Assembly (NCBI GenBank): GCA_913054205.1
Contig: CAJXJM010000020.1
Coordinates: 1-13,934, forward strand
Direction: 5' to 3'
DNA: 13,934 nucleotides
Origin: an uncultured Rhodospirillaceae bacterium
GTDB lineage: Bacteria > Pseudomonadota > Alphaproteobacteria > Rhodospirillales > UBA2165
Shown: positions 8,101 to 13,934 of the stretch, in pieces
Position numbering within the stretch: the stretch's first letter is position 1
How the letters are laid out: each line of letters starts with the position of its first letter
Notes under the pieces: generated by a model
Seen by the model: the letters and a program-made list of their open reading frames with translations, nothing else
What the model was told of the DNA's origin: nothing
Database searches by the model: none
Made by a program: the position numbers and the translations under genes

Positions 8101-8649
8101 GAAGACTTGATCAAAGCCATCGACAAGTTACGCCGCGGCATCAATGAGCTAAACCGCGAAGGCCGCCAACGCCTCGTGCAATCCTTCGAAGAAGTCGACA
8201 AACACTTCCAGGAACTTTTTGTTCGTCTGTTTGGTGGTGGTCGCGCCCATTTGGAACTCGTCGAATCTGATGATCCACTGGAGGCCGGTCTTGAAATTAT
8301 GGCAAGCCCGCCTGGCAAACGCCTGCAGGTTCTCTCATTACTTTCAGGTGGCGAACAGGCGCTCACCGCACTATCCTTATTGTTTGCAGTATTCTTGACC
8401 AATCCAGCGCCAATTTGTGTGCTGGATGAGGTCGATGCGCCTCTTGATGACGCCAATGTCGACCGCTTCTGCACAATGGTTGATGAAATGGCACATAATC
8501 TCTCAACTCGCTTCTTGGTGATCACCCACCACCGCATGACAATGGCTCGAATGGACCGCCTATTTGGCGTAACCATGGGCGAACAAGGTGTTTCTCAGCT
8601 CGTATCGGTCGACTTAGGTGAAGCGATTGAGTTGCGGGATATTGCTTAG
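5188..8649 (+). CDS. smc: Chromosome segregation/condensation ATPase SMC
   Basis: A full-length bacterial SMC of 1153 residues, the dimeric ATPase that organises the nucleoid with ScpA/ScpB. The N-terminal head has Walker A GPNGCGKS at 31-38. A first coiled coil rich in Glu/Ala/Gln runs from about 165 to 500. The hinge is at about 505-635 (starts GDPDLWPPLIDAV, contains GALGTALGDDL), in the form seen in alphaproteobacterial SMCs. The returning coil runs to about 985. The C-terminal head has the ABC signature LSGGEQ at about 1053-1057 and Walker B PICVLDEVD with D1080/E1081, followed by the D-loop APLDD and a switch histidine in VITHHR. All ATPase motifs are intact. The start is GTG at 5188, with AAGGGGG at 5170-5176 as binding site. 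scpA/scpB are not nearby. Confidence 0.97.
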   Translation: MQFSKLRLTGFKSFVDPTELEIKPGMTGVVGPNGCGKSNLVEALKWVMGETSAKQMRGNEMDDVIFAGSRNRPARNNAEVALALGNSDRQAPAQFNETDDLEVSRKIEREKGSTYRINSKEVRARDVHLLFADAASGARSTALVSQGQIGEVVSAKPAQRRKLLEEAAGISGLHSRRHEAELRLRGAETNLERLDDIMVTLEAQMLSLRKQVRQATRYRNLNDHIRKAEAILFLIRWTAISVEMEQSKELLSEAETAVTEMTSVASGASVAQAEASSQLPELRESEAAAAAALQRLTLDRESLEEEESRLAAAQEDCETRLEQVTQDMERERNLAADANAAIRSLEEENERITSIEDDQEAAISEAGEKLAGVKTDYDAQENHLSELTERVAAQEAQRNDLVRRRSELETRAQRLRASNEELTAEIAKLGEEAIDREAVAAAEAKVTAAAENLDQSRTKVEAAEQARIEATRKLTETQTQSQETLAKATKLEAEANALAELLETGDPDLWPPLIDAVTVEPGLEGALGTALGDDLSAATDEAAPIHWRHLASNGDQPSLPMGAEPLSNFVNGPDALIARLSQIGVVADSDTGWRLLSHLKQGQRLVSRDGAFWRWDGFTSAAEAPSSAAIRLQQRNRLAETRESLESAQSAARSAETNVENARQAVETTTQNEQKSRASVREAESTRETAQAEMAQIQRQTTENSSKLSARKDTAYRVAADLEEAESGLKDVAEAESTLADAEEGRREVDSLRAVVGEKRGELVEAQSAFDTLRNQAEERRNRLLAIASQMTNWNNRKDGAAKQLEELGERKQSLETERERLAQQPEEIKRRHQDILDKVDEAEEKRKDAADRLAVAETKLADADRELRETEAKLAAVREKRVRAEAAVEQAEQASEALIERMEDRLNCGPGALRELSGIAEDAEMPELEAAEKRVERLLRERENMGPVNLRAEVEAQELGEQIETLTTEREDLIKAIDKLRRGINELNREGRQRLVQSFEEVDKHFQELFVRLFGGGRAHLELVESDDPLEAGLEIMASPPGKRLQVLSLLSGGEQALTALSLLFAVFLTNPAPICVLDEVDAPLDDANVDRFCTMVDEMAHNLSTRFLVITHHRMTMARMDRLFGVTMGEQGVSQLVSVDLGEAIELRDIA

Positions 8650-8717
8650 CTGATATTTCCCAAAATTATTCAATTGATTCAATACCTTATCGCACTCGTA
8701 TTCGGTGGGATTGAATC

Positions 8718-8746
8718 TTGACACTGCCCTATCCGAAAGATATGTT
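8718..8746 (+). promoter_or_regulatory. Candidate sigma70 promoter of the F0 ATP synthase operon
   Basis: A perfect -35 TTGACA (8718-8723), a 17 nt spacer and TATGTT (8741-8746, 4 of 6 matches to TATAAT). Transcription would start near 8752-8754, about 77 nt before atpI. It lies in the 180 nt gap after smc, where a new transcription unit is expected. Confidence 0.6.
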
Positions 8747-8829
8747 CCGATCCGAATCCACTGGCGAACCTTCGTCTTAAAGGAGTTTTCTGTCGTCTGC
8801 CCGAGCAATCCAAAAATGGGCATCCTGCG

Positions 8830-9198
8830 ATGAGCGAGGATAAAAATCCGCAAGTCCCTAACGATCAAAATGGTGATCAAAAGGACTTTGATAAACGATT
8901 ACAGCGAGCGCGTGATCTAAGCGCCGGGGTCAATCAAGGCGGAAAGACGGGACTACCTGAAAGCGGAAAAGGCAAAGCCATGCGCATTGGCACTGAGCTC
9001 ATTGTCGCAATTGCCGTTGGTGGTGGAATAGGTTTTTTAATTGATACCTGGTTGGAAACCAAACCTTGGTTTTTTATTGGGTTTTTGTTTTTAGGAAATG
9101 CCGCTGGTTTATGGAATATTTTCCGGCTCACCAGTGGTCAAGGTTATAAAGTTGGTTTCGACCGCGACAAACAGTCTGAGACCAAGGAAACGGAATAG
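8830..9198 (+). CDS. atpI: ATP synthase accessory protein AtpI
   Basis: A 122-residue small membrane protein. A charged hydrophilic N-terminus (residues 1-50, rich in K, D, Q) is followed by two transmembrane helices (about 54-73, IGTELIVAIAVGGGIGFLID, and about 79-100, WFFIGFLFLGNAAGLWNIF) and a short charged tail. The family assists assembly of the c-ring and/or metal transport for ATP synthase. It is the first gene of the F0 operon here, as usual, with a 23 nt gap to atpB. The ATG has only a weak ribosome binding site; a strong AAAGGAG lies too far upstream (8779-8785) to serve it directly. Confidence 0.93.
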   Translation: MSEDKNPQVPNDQNGDQKDFDKRLQRARDLSAGVNQGGKTGLPESGKGKAMRIGTELIVAIAVGGGIGFLIDTWLETKPWFFIGFLFLGNAAGLWNIFRLTSGQGYKVGFDRDKQSETKETE

Positions 9199-9221
9199 GA
9201 AGTATCAAAAGGTGATGAACG

Positions 9222-9953
9222 GTGGCTGAAGCGCATAATCCGCTGGAACAATTTGTTATCCAAACCTGGATTCCCATCAAAATCGGTGATTTTGATGCCT
9301 CCTTTACCAATTCATCTGCGTTTATGCTTTTGGCCGTAATCGCTGCCATCGCGCTGATGGTATTTGCCGTTCGTCCGCGTGCCGGGGTTCCTGGGCGATG
9401 GCAATTGCTTGCTGAATTGTCCTATCAGTTTATCGCCAAAATGGTGAGTGACAATATTGGCAAAGAAGGCCGGCCCTATTTTCCGTTCGTTTTCTCTATT
9501 TTCATGTTTGTCCTGTTTGGCAATTTAATTGGCATGATCCCTTATACCTTTACTTTTACCAGCCATATCGCCGTTACGCTGGCCATGGCGCTGGTCATAT
9601 TTTTTATGGTCACGATCATCGCCTTCATCAAACATGGCTTTCATTTCTTTTCATTCTTTTTACCAGCTGGCGTGCCAATTGTTCTAGCGCCGCTGATGGT
9701 CGCTATTGAAGTCATTTCTTATTTCACCCGTCCGTTCAGCCTGAGTGTTCGGTTGTTTGCCAATATGATGGCAGGCCATACATTGCTGAAAGTGATCGGC
9801 GGATTTGTCGTCCCGCTTGGCATATTCGGTGTTGTGCCAATTGCCGGTTTGGTTGGCGTTATGGGTTTAGAGTTTCTTATCGCATTTTTGCAGGCTTACA
9901 TCTTCACAATATTGACCTGCATTTACATCAACGATGCAATTCACATGCATTAA
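9222..9953 (+). CDS. atpB: ATP synthase F0 subunit a
   Basis: A 243-residue polytopic membrane protein forming the proton half-channels of F0. Hydrophobic helices lie at about 31-51, 86-110, 115-137, 150-166, 190-212 and 215-238. The hallmark motif SLSVRLFANMMAGH (173-186) carries the essential arginine R177 that faces the c-ring carboxylate. The GNLIGMIPYTF segment (100-110) is the conserved helix after the first periplasmic loop. The start is GTG at 9222 with AAGGTG (9209-9214) 7 nt upstream; an ATG at 9215 is out of frame. The length and motifs are typical. Confidence 0.97.
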   Translation: MAEAHNPLEQFVIQTWIPIKIGDFDASFTNSSAFMLLAVIAAIALMVFAVRPRAGVPGRWQLLAELSYQFIAKMVSDNIGKEGRPYFPFVFSIFMFVLFGNLIGMIPYTFTFTSHIAVTLAMALVIFFMVTIIAFIKHGFHFFSFFLPAGVPIVLAPLMVAIEVISYFTRPFSLSVRLFANMMAGHTLLKVIGGFVVPLGIFGVVPIAGLVGVMGLEFLIAFLQAYIFTILTCIYINDAIHMH

Positions 9954-9982
9954 TTAGAGTTCAAACAAAAGGAAGTTATAAA

Positions 9983-10207
9983 ATGGAATTAGATGCAGCA
10001 AAAATGATTGGTGCCGGCTTGGCCACATTGGGTTTTATCGGACCTGGCATTGGTATCGGACTTATCTGGGCAGCTTTGATCAGCACGGTGGGTCGCAATC
10101 CAGGTGCCGCTGATGCGGTTACAACAACAGCTTGGGTTTCATTTGCCCTGGTTGAAGCTTTGGCTATTTTCGCACTCGCCATCGCGTTGTTGATTCTCTT
10201 TGGTTAA
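9983..10207 (+). CDS. atpE: ATP synthase F0 subunit c
   Basis: A 74-residue hairpin protein of the rotor ring. Helix 1 (about 8-33) carries the glycine-rich GPGIGIG stretch. The polar loop has GRNP (37-40), which contacts the F1 gamma/epsilon foot. Helix 2 (about 50-73) has the ion-carrying carboxylate E58 within FALVEALAIFALA. The absence of the polar ligands typical of sodium-type rings suggests proton coupling (inference). AAAAGGAAG at 9967-9975 is a good ribosome binding site 7 nt before the ATG, fitting the high copy number needed for this subunit. Confidence 0.97.
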   Translation: MELDAAKMIGAGLATLGFIGPGIGIGLIWAALISTVGRNPGAADAVTTTAWVSFALVEALAIFALAIALLILFG

Positions 10208-10256
10208 TATCGACAATTCGCACAACGCAATTGCTTAACCGACAGACTGTACACAT

Positions 10257-10763
10257 ATGCCACAATTAGACATCACCACCTTTTCGCCGCAAATTATTTG
10301 GCTCTTCATTACATTTATTATTCTCTATGTATTGATGGCCAAAGTGGCGTTGCCGCGGATCGGCAACATTTTGGAACAGCGGCAAGCTAGAATTGACGAC
10401 AATCTAAATGCTGCCCAAAATCTCAGAAATGAGGCAACTGCCGACGCTGAGGCTTATGATAAATCATTGGCTGACGCGCGTGAGCAGGCTCGTACGGCCA
10501 TCTACGAAGCGACGCAGGAAATGTCGGACGAATCGGCGCGCCGCCATGAGGAACTCGGCTCACGTTTAAGCGGGGAAATCAAAGCTGCAGAAGAACGTAT
10601 TTCTGAGGCTAAAGAAGCGGCCGTTTCTGGCATTCGAGAGGCTGCTGAAAGTGTGGCCTCTGTCGCAACAGAGCGCTTAATTGGTGTTGTACCCGGTGAC
10701 GATGCCGTTCAATTGGCGATTGCCGCGGCCTTGGAAGCATCCGGGAAGGGGACCGCCAAATGA
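10257..10763 (+). CDS. atpF': ATP synthase F0 subunit b'
   Basis: A 168-residue stator protein. One N-terminal membrane helix (about 11-29, QIIWLFITFIILYVLMAKV) is followed by a long charged helix (about 40-155) that forms the peripheral stalk coiled coil with subunit b. A second b-type gene directly downstream marks this as the b/b' arrangement of alphaproteobacteria and photosynthetic bacteria. Its TGA overlaps the next start (ATGA at 10760-10763), suggesting translational coupling. A 49 nt gap follows atpE and no strong ribosome binding site is visible. Confidence 0.93.
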   Translation: MPQLDITTFSPQIIWLFITFIILYVLMAKVALPRIGNILEQRQARIDDNLNAAQNLRNEATADAEAYDKSLADAREQARTAIYEATQEMSDESARRHEELGSRLSGEIKAAEERISEAKEAAVSGIREAAESVASVATERLIGVVPGDDAVQLAIAAALEASGKGTAK

Positions 10764-11293
10764 TATCGACAGCCTATGCTGCATCAGCCGAAGGTGTTTC
10801 CCAAAGTGCATTTTACGACAGTCCTACTTTTTGGGTGGCGGTTTCTTTTGTCATTTTCGTGTCGATTTTTGCCAAGCCGGTATGGAAATTTGCAACTGCG
10901 GCTTTGGATAAAAAAATCGATGAGATTGGAGCATCGATTGAAGAAGCCACAAAACTCCGCGAAGAAGCTCAAGACCTCCTGGCGACCTATAAACGAAAAA
11001 TTGGCGACGCTGAAAAAGAAGCCGAAGATATTGTCGGCCAAGCGCGCGATGAAGCTCTCGCCTTAAAAAATCGGATGACTGAAGATCTAGAGGCTTCCTT
11101 GGAGCGGCGCGAGAAACTCGCGATAGACCGCATTGCTCAGGCTGAAATCGATGCAACCGCAGAAGTTCGGGCGATGACTGCGGACGTCGCCTTAGAAGCC
11201 ACCCGCCAACTGCTGATCGCAAATGCCAAAGACGCCAAAGGCGATGAATTGATCGACGGCGCAATTAAGGAATTATCGGAGATACTTAATTAA
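10760..11293 (+). CDS. atpF: ATP synthase F0 subunit b
   Basis: A 177-residue stator protein. A short Ala/Ser-rich N-terminus on the outer side is followed by a membrane helix at about 22-40 (SPTFWVAVSFVIFVSIFAKPVW) and a long Glu/Ala/Lys/Arg-rich amphipathic helix to the C-terminus, as in the peripheral stalk. The start overlaps the stop of atpF' by 4 nt. It is the last gene of the operon: an intrinsic terminator lies 31 nt after its stop, so F1 (atpHAGDC) must be encoded elsewhere, as in many alphaproteobacteria. Confidence 0.94.
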   Translation: MISTAYAASAEGVSQSAFYDSPTFWVAVSFVIFVSIFAKPVWKFATAALDKKIDEIGASIEEATKLREEAQDLLATYKRKIGDAEKEAEDIVGQARDEALALKNRMTEDLEASLERREKLAIDRIAQAEIDATAEVRAMTADVALEATRQLLIANAKDAKGDELIDGAIKELSEILN

Positions 11294-11323
11294 TAAATAT
11301 TTGTCAAAATCGAGATTGAAATG

Positions 11324-11354
11324 ACGGCCTTGGATTTATCTGGGCCGTTTTTTT
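11324..11354 (+). terminator. Rho-independent terminator of the F0 operon
   Basis: ACGGCC (11324-11329) pairs perfectly with GGCCGT (11343-11348) around a 13 nt loop. A run of seven T (11348-11354) starts at the last base of the stem. It is positioned 31 nt after the atpF stop. Confidence 0.85.
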
Positions 11355-11444
11355 GTGGTGTGATTGAAAACCTTCTCTATTGCCGCCATACCACCATTTA
11401 TGCATGATATACTTGGTTTAGGAATTACACGCATAGGCAGAATC

Positions 11445-12104
11445 ATGAAATGTAGCTTAACGGCATTTTTATCGATCCTAGCAATCGCAATCAGCTCCCA
11501 TGCCCGGGGTGGCGAAGCGTCAAGCGCAATTGTTGAAGATATATCCGGCGCACCCAAATCAATTCAGTTCATGGATTACCTGGCCCCCGGCAGGACAATT
11601 GATGTTGTTGCATCGGATAGGGTCATTTTGGGGTATCTCAGAAGTTGCGTGCGCGAAACCATTCAAGGCGGTCATATCACCATTGGCTTAAAACAAAGCA
11701 CAGTCACCGGCGGCAAAGTCACTCGTGAGCGCGTCGAATGTGATGGCGGAAATCTCCAAAATATGATGGCTCAAGGATCCGGCAGTGCGGTTACTGTTTT
11801 TCGCGCAAAACCAGGTGCGAAAAGTAAATTACCTAAATCTCAAATCACCATTTACGCCGCGATGCCCTTTGTCTCCCTGACATCAAAAAGTTTGGGCCTC
11901 AAAGTTGTGCGCCTTGATAAGAAGGCTAAACCTCTTTCAATAAATGTCCAAGGATCGGTCAGCGATTTTGCCAAACTAGGGATTCATTTAATCCCAGGCG
12001 GTTTGTATCGACTATCCGCCGGCGACAAAAATGTTGTTTTTTCTATCGATCCCTTGGCAGAAGACAAGAGCATTTCACTTTTACAGAGACTCATTCGCCT
12101 TTAA
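11445..12104 (+). CDS. Secreted FecR-like protein paired with the CHASE2 cyclase
   Basis: The start at ATG 11445 gives 219 residues with a textbook signal peptide (MKCSLTAFLSILAIAISSHA, likely cleavage after A20). The frame is open further up to TTG 11364, but that start gives an internal rather than terminal signal and abuts the terminator. Residues about 28-105 resemble a FecR-type beta domain: a SIQFMDYLAPG strand, VVASDRVILGYLRSC, GGHITIG and VTGGKV. Two cysteines, C68 and C99, could form a periplasmic disulfide. Residues 110-219 are beta-rich and unassigned. The stop is 3 nt before the CHASE2 cyclase ATG, so the two are surely co-translated. A periplasmic partner or modulator of the cyclase sensor domain is inferred from position only. 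The Cys could also be a substrate of the DsbA above. Confidence 0.7.
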   Translation: MKCSLTAFLSILAIAISSHARGGEASSAIVEDISGAPKSIQFMDYLAPGRTIDVVASDRVILGYLRSCVRETIQGGHITIGLKQSTVTGGKVTRERVECDGGNLQNMMAQGSGSAVTVFRAKPGAKSKLPKSQITIYAAMPFVSLTSKSLGLKVVRLDKKAKPLSINVQGSVSDFAKLGIHLIPGGLYRLSAGDKNVVFSIDPLAEDKSISLLQRLIRL

Positions 12105-12107
12105 TAC

Positions 12108-13688
12108 ATGATCAAGAAAAATCTCATTGCAGGTTTGTTAGCCGCGATCATCTCAACCGCTGCCGTAATGACACCTTTAACCGAACGTCTGGATGGACTT
12201 TCCTTGGATAGCCTTCATTGGCTGAGGCAAGTGTTCTTTGCGCCCAATCCGAACCCTCTAAATTCGCCGACAGTCGTTGTCGCAATCGATGAAGAAACTT
12301 TCAGGCGACCACCATTTCAAGGTGTTCCCAAGGTCATGTGGACCAAACAGTTAGCAACAATAATCACCGGCTTGAAAGATGCGGGCGCAACGGTAATAGG
12401 CCTCGATTTAATACTGCCAACCTCAGTAGAGCGTCACATCAAAGGATTTGACCGCGATCTGCTTATCGCGATGCGTAGAGCAAGTCAGAAAGGAAAGCTT
12501 GTGCTCGGCAAGGTCCAACACCAGGCCAAACCGATTGCCCCCCATCCCGGTCAAAGCTTTGCCGTTGGTCACCAAAAAAATATTCGGGTGGTAAATTTAA
12601 CTCAAGACCAGGATGGTATTATTCGGCGTCTCCCCCTGATGGTTCACACCGATGACCTAAAAAAAGGAACGCGGCAAGAGCCGGTGATGTCTATCGAACT
12701 TGCCGCCCGCGCCTTAAAGGCTCGCCCTAGCCTCACATCTACTGGGTCATTGAAACTCAGTAACAAAATCATTTCCAGAACGATCAACAATCGATTGCTT
12801 TTGAATTTTGATGCCGGGAGCCAAGCCATACCAGCTTTTTCATTTGCCGATATTTATGCCTGCCTAAAAAAAGGCAACGCTGCATTTCTGAAAAAGCATT
12901 TTGAAAATAAAATCGTTCTCATCGGCACGGCGTTAGACGAAGAAGACCGACGCGTGACATCCAAAAGATTTATCACCGGAGCCGAGAATTTCACTCACGC
13001 CAAGCGATGTCACTATGCAATTGCCAAGGCGCTTTACCGTCCTGAATTGGTGAGAGAGTCGATACCCGGCGTCTTCATTCATGCCACCGCAATCAATAAC
13101 ATCATGCAGGGGAGAGTTCTTAGCTCGGCGACGTCTGTGATCAATGGAGCTGCCATTTTATTGACGGCGTTATTTATTGCCTTTTTTGTTTTAAATTTCC
13201 CGCCCATTCGAGCCGGCGTTTTGGCCATTGGTATTTGTTTGCTTTGGTTGGTATTGGCGACATCAGCCTTTGATGGCGGGTTTGCCATGAACCTATTTAA
13301 TCCGCTATTTGCATCGGCGCTTACTTTTGCGCTTCTTCTTGGGTTTCGATTTACGGTTTTGGATAAAGACAAACGTTACATCAGACGCGTTTTTTCCTAT
13401 TACCTTCCGCCCGCCATTATTGAGAAAATGACAGAGGGCGATTCCATGCCAACATTGGGAGGCGAAGCCAAAGAAGTCACTATCTTGTTTTCTGACATCG
13501 CCGGATTTTCTACATTGTCGGAGGCTTTGAGTGCCAGCGAAGTGGCGACATTCCTGAACGAATATCTCACCGAAATGTCAGATATTCTTGAAACCCATGG
13601 CGCTTTTATCGAAAATTTGTCGCCGATGAAATTACAGCTGTCTTCGGCGCGCCGATGGATGACCCGGATCATGCTCTGCATGCAGTAG
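12108..13688 (+). CDS. CHASE2-domain class III adenylate/guanylate cyclase, 5' part (frameshifted near residue 502)
   Basis: A membrane sensor that would make cAMP (or cGMP). Helix 1 is at about residues 6-24. The extracytoplasmic CHASE2 domain is at about 28-340, with signature strands such as VVVAIDEETF and VIGLDLILP and, late, KIVLIGTALDEE. Three helices follow (about 344-364, 369-388, 398-418), then a linker RRVFSYYLPPAIIEKM. The cyclase domain starts near 450 with EVTILFSDIAGFSTLSE, where D463 is the first metal ligand. The frame then leaves the family pattern after AFIE (E502, codon 13611-13613) and ends in an unrelated 24-residue tail at TAG 13686-13688. The true continuation is in the -1 frame from 13619 onward. 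As read, the product lacks the second metal Asp and the rest of the active site. It follows the secreted partner gene by 3 nt and has no visible ribosome binding site of its own. Confidence 0.88.
   Translation: MIKKNLIAGLLAAIISTAAVMTPLTERLDGLSLDSLHWLRQVFFAPNPNPLNSPTVVVAIDEETFRRPPFQGVPKVMWTKQLATIITGLKDAGATVIGLDLILPTSVERHIKGFDRDLLIAMRRASQKGKLVLGKVQHQAKPIAPHPGQSFAVGHQKNIRVVNLTQDQDGIIRRLPLMVHTDDLKKGTRQEPVMSIELAARALKARPSLTSTGSLKLSNKIISRTINNRLLLNFDAGSQAIPAFSFADIYACLKKGNAAFLKKHFENKIVLIGTALDEEDRRVTSKRFITGAENFTHAKRCHYAIAKALYRPELVRESIPGVFIHATAINNIMQGRVLSSATSVINGAAILLTALFIAFFVLNFPPIRAGVLAIGICLLWLVLATSAFDGGFAMNLFNPLFASALTFALLLGFRFTVLDKDKRYIRRVFSYYLPPAIIEKMTEGDSMPTLGGEAKEVTILFSDIAGFSTLSEALSASEVATFLNEYLTEMSDILETHGAFIENLSPMKLQLSSARRWMTRIMLCMQ
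13613..13619 (+). other. A_AAT_TTG heptamer at the cyclase frame break
   Basis: In the upstream frame the codons are GAA AAT TTG. Bases 13613-13619 (A AAT TTG) fit the X_XXY_YYZ form of a -1 slippery site, and slippage here would enter exactly the downstream cyclase frame. A 6 bp stem (CGCCGA 13621-13626 with TCGGCG 13644-13649) follows, but only one base away, which is closer than usual stimulators. The same sequence is also where a lost A in a homopolymer would be expected, so function is unproven. Confidence 0.2.
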
Positions 13689-13934
13689 AGGCAGCCTTGG
13701 CCTGTCAGGCTCGATTAAGCCAAATGCAAGGTGCCTTCGGCCTTCCCCCTGATCAGAAGCTAACCGCCCGCACGGGCATTAATAGCGGTGAGATGTTGGT
13801 TGGAAATATCGGCTCTCACCGGCGGTTTACCTATGCGGCAATGGGGGATGCGGCAAATTTAGGCTCACGCTTGGAAGGTGCCAACAATTTTTACGGTTCC
13901 AACATTATGGTGGGCGAACGCACAGCCGATCTTT
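13619..13934 (+). pseudogene. Class III cyclase domain, 3' part in the shifted frame (runs off window)
   Basis: In the frame of 13619 the sequence is open to the window end and continues the same cyclase domain: VADEITAVFGAPMDDPDHAL, then a helix, then TGINSGEMLVGNIGSHRRFTY and AAMGDAANLGSRLEGAN. The Asp of VADE (13625-13627) is the second metal ligand; the Gly more often found before it is Ala here. The Asn and Arg of GDAANLGSRLEG are the transition-state residues. This fragment is therefore not an independent gene but the missing second half of the gene starting at 12108, disconnected by one base. Adding a single A to the AAAA run at 13612-13615 would give IEKFVADE and restore one reading frame. 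The 3' end is beyond the window. Confidence 0.85.

Noticed and set aside
7686..8576. 296-codon minus-strand frame inside smc
   Set aside because: Ser/Arg-rich translation typical of the antisense of an Ala/Glu-rich coiled-coil gene; smc is intact on the plus strand.
10208..10256. Dyad near CAATT...AATTG between atpE and atpF' as an attenuator
   Set aside because: Only 5 AT-rich pairs, mismatched inside, with no T-run; not a credible terminator.
1..13934. Mobile element, prophage, CRISPR or defence island
   Set aside because: No transposase, integrase, Cas, restriction or toxin-antitoxin coding frame, no terminal inverted repeats and no spaced direct repeats were seen; most genes are core chromosomal types.

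Overview
The window looks like ordinary chromosomal DNA of an alphaproteobacterium of moderate G+C content. The evidence is the gene order mutY / DUF721 / dsbA / smc, and a stand-alone F0 operon (atpI-atpB-atpE-atpF'-atpF) with a duplicated b subunit and no F1 genes attached. A perfect CtrA-type box (TTAA-N7-TTAA) and GANTC sites agree with that group. I cannot name a genus. No tRNA, rRNA, CRISPR array, insertion sequence or phage gene was seen.

Layout. Positions 1-880 hold a small unrecognised frame with a problematic 5' end, followed closely by a one-domain cupin protein. Positions 940-1110 on the minus strand hold a 56-codon frame that reads like a real small protein. An AT-rich spacer (about 1111-1390) carries the CtrA-like box and leads, with a perfect AGGAGG, into a 407-residue protein. 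That protein has the helix / beta insert / helix plan of a flagellin but no flagellar neighbours. On the minus strand at 2635-3693 is mutY. Divergent from it are a DUF721 (DciA-like) gene, a secreted DsbA-type disulfide oxidoreductase starting at TTG, and a full-length SMC starting at GTG. A consensus-like sigma70 promoter at 8718-8746 precedes the F0 operon, which ends in a clear rho-independent terminator at 11324-11354. After it come a secreted protein with a FecR-like repeat pattern and, 3 nt later, a CHASE2 / class III adenylate cyclase that runs off the window end.

How they work together. mutY, DUF721 and smc belong to genome maintenance (A/G mismatch repair, probable helicase loading, chromosome condensation), and dsbA is embedded among them as in many relatives. 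The F0 genes make the membrane rotor and stator of ATP synthase; F1 must be encoded elsewhere. The last two genes look like a periplasmic sensing partner plus a membrane cAMP-producing sensor.

Most notable points. (1) The cyclase gene is broken by a -1 type frame change at about 13611-13619, inside the catalytic domain. It lies exactly at an A_AAT_TTG sequence that fits the X_XXY_YYZ slippery form; a sequencing or real indel remains the simpler explanation. (2) There is an orphan flagellin-like gene behind a CtrA box. (3) There is an unlisted 56-residue antisense-side small protein. I found no convincing evidence for a wholly new multi-gene system; the CHASE2 cyclase with its secreted partner is the nearest to an under-described module.
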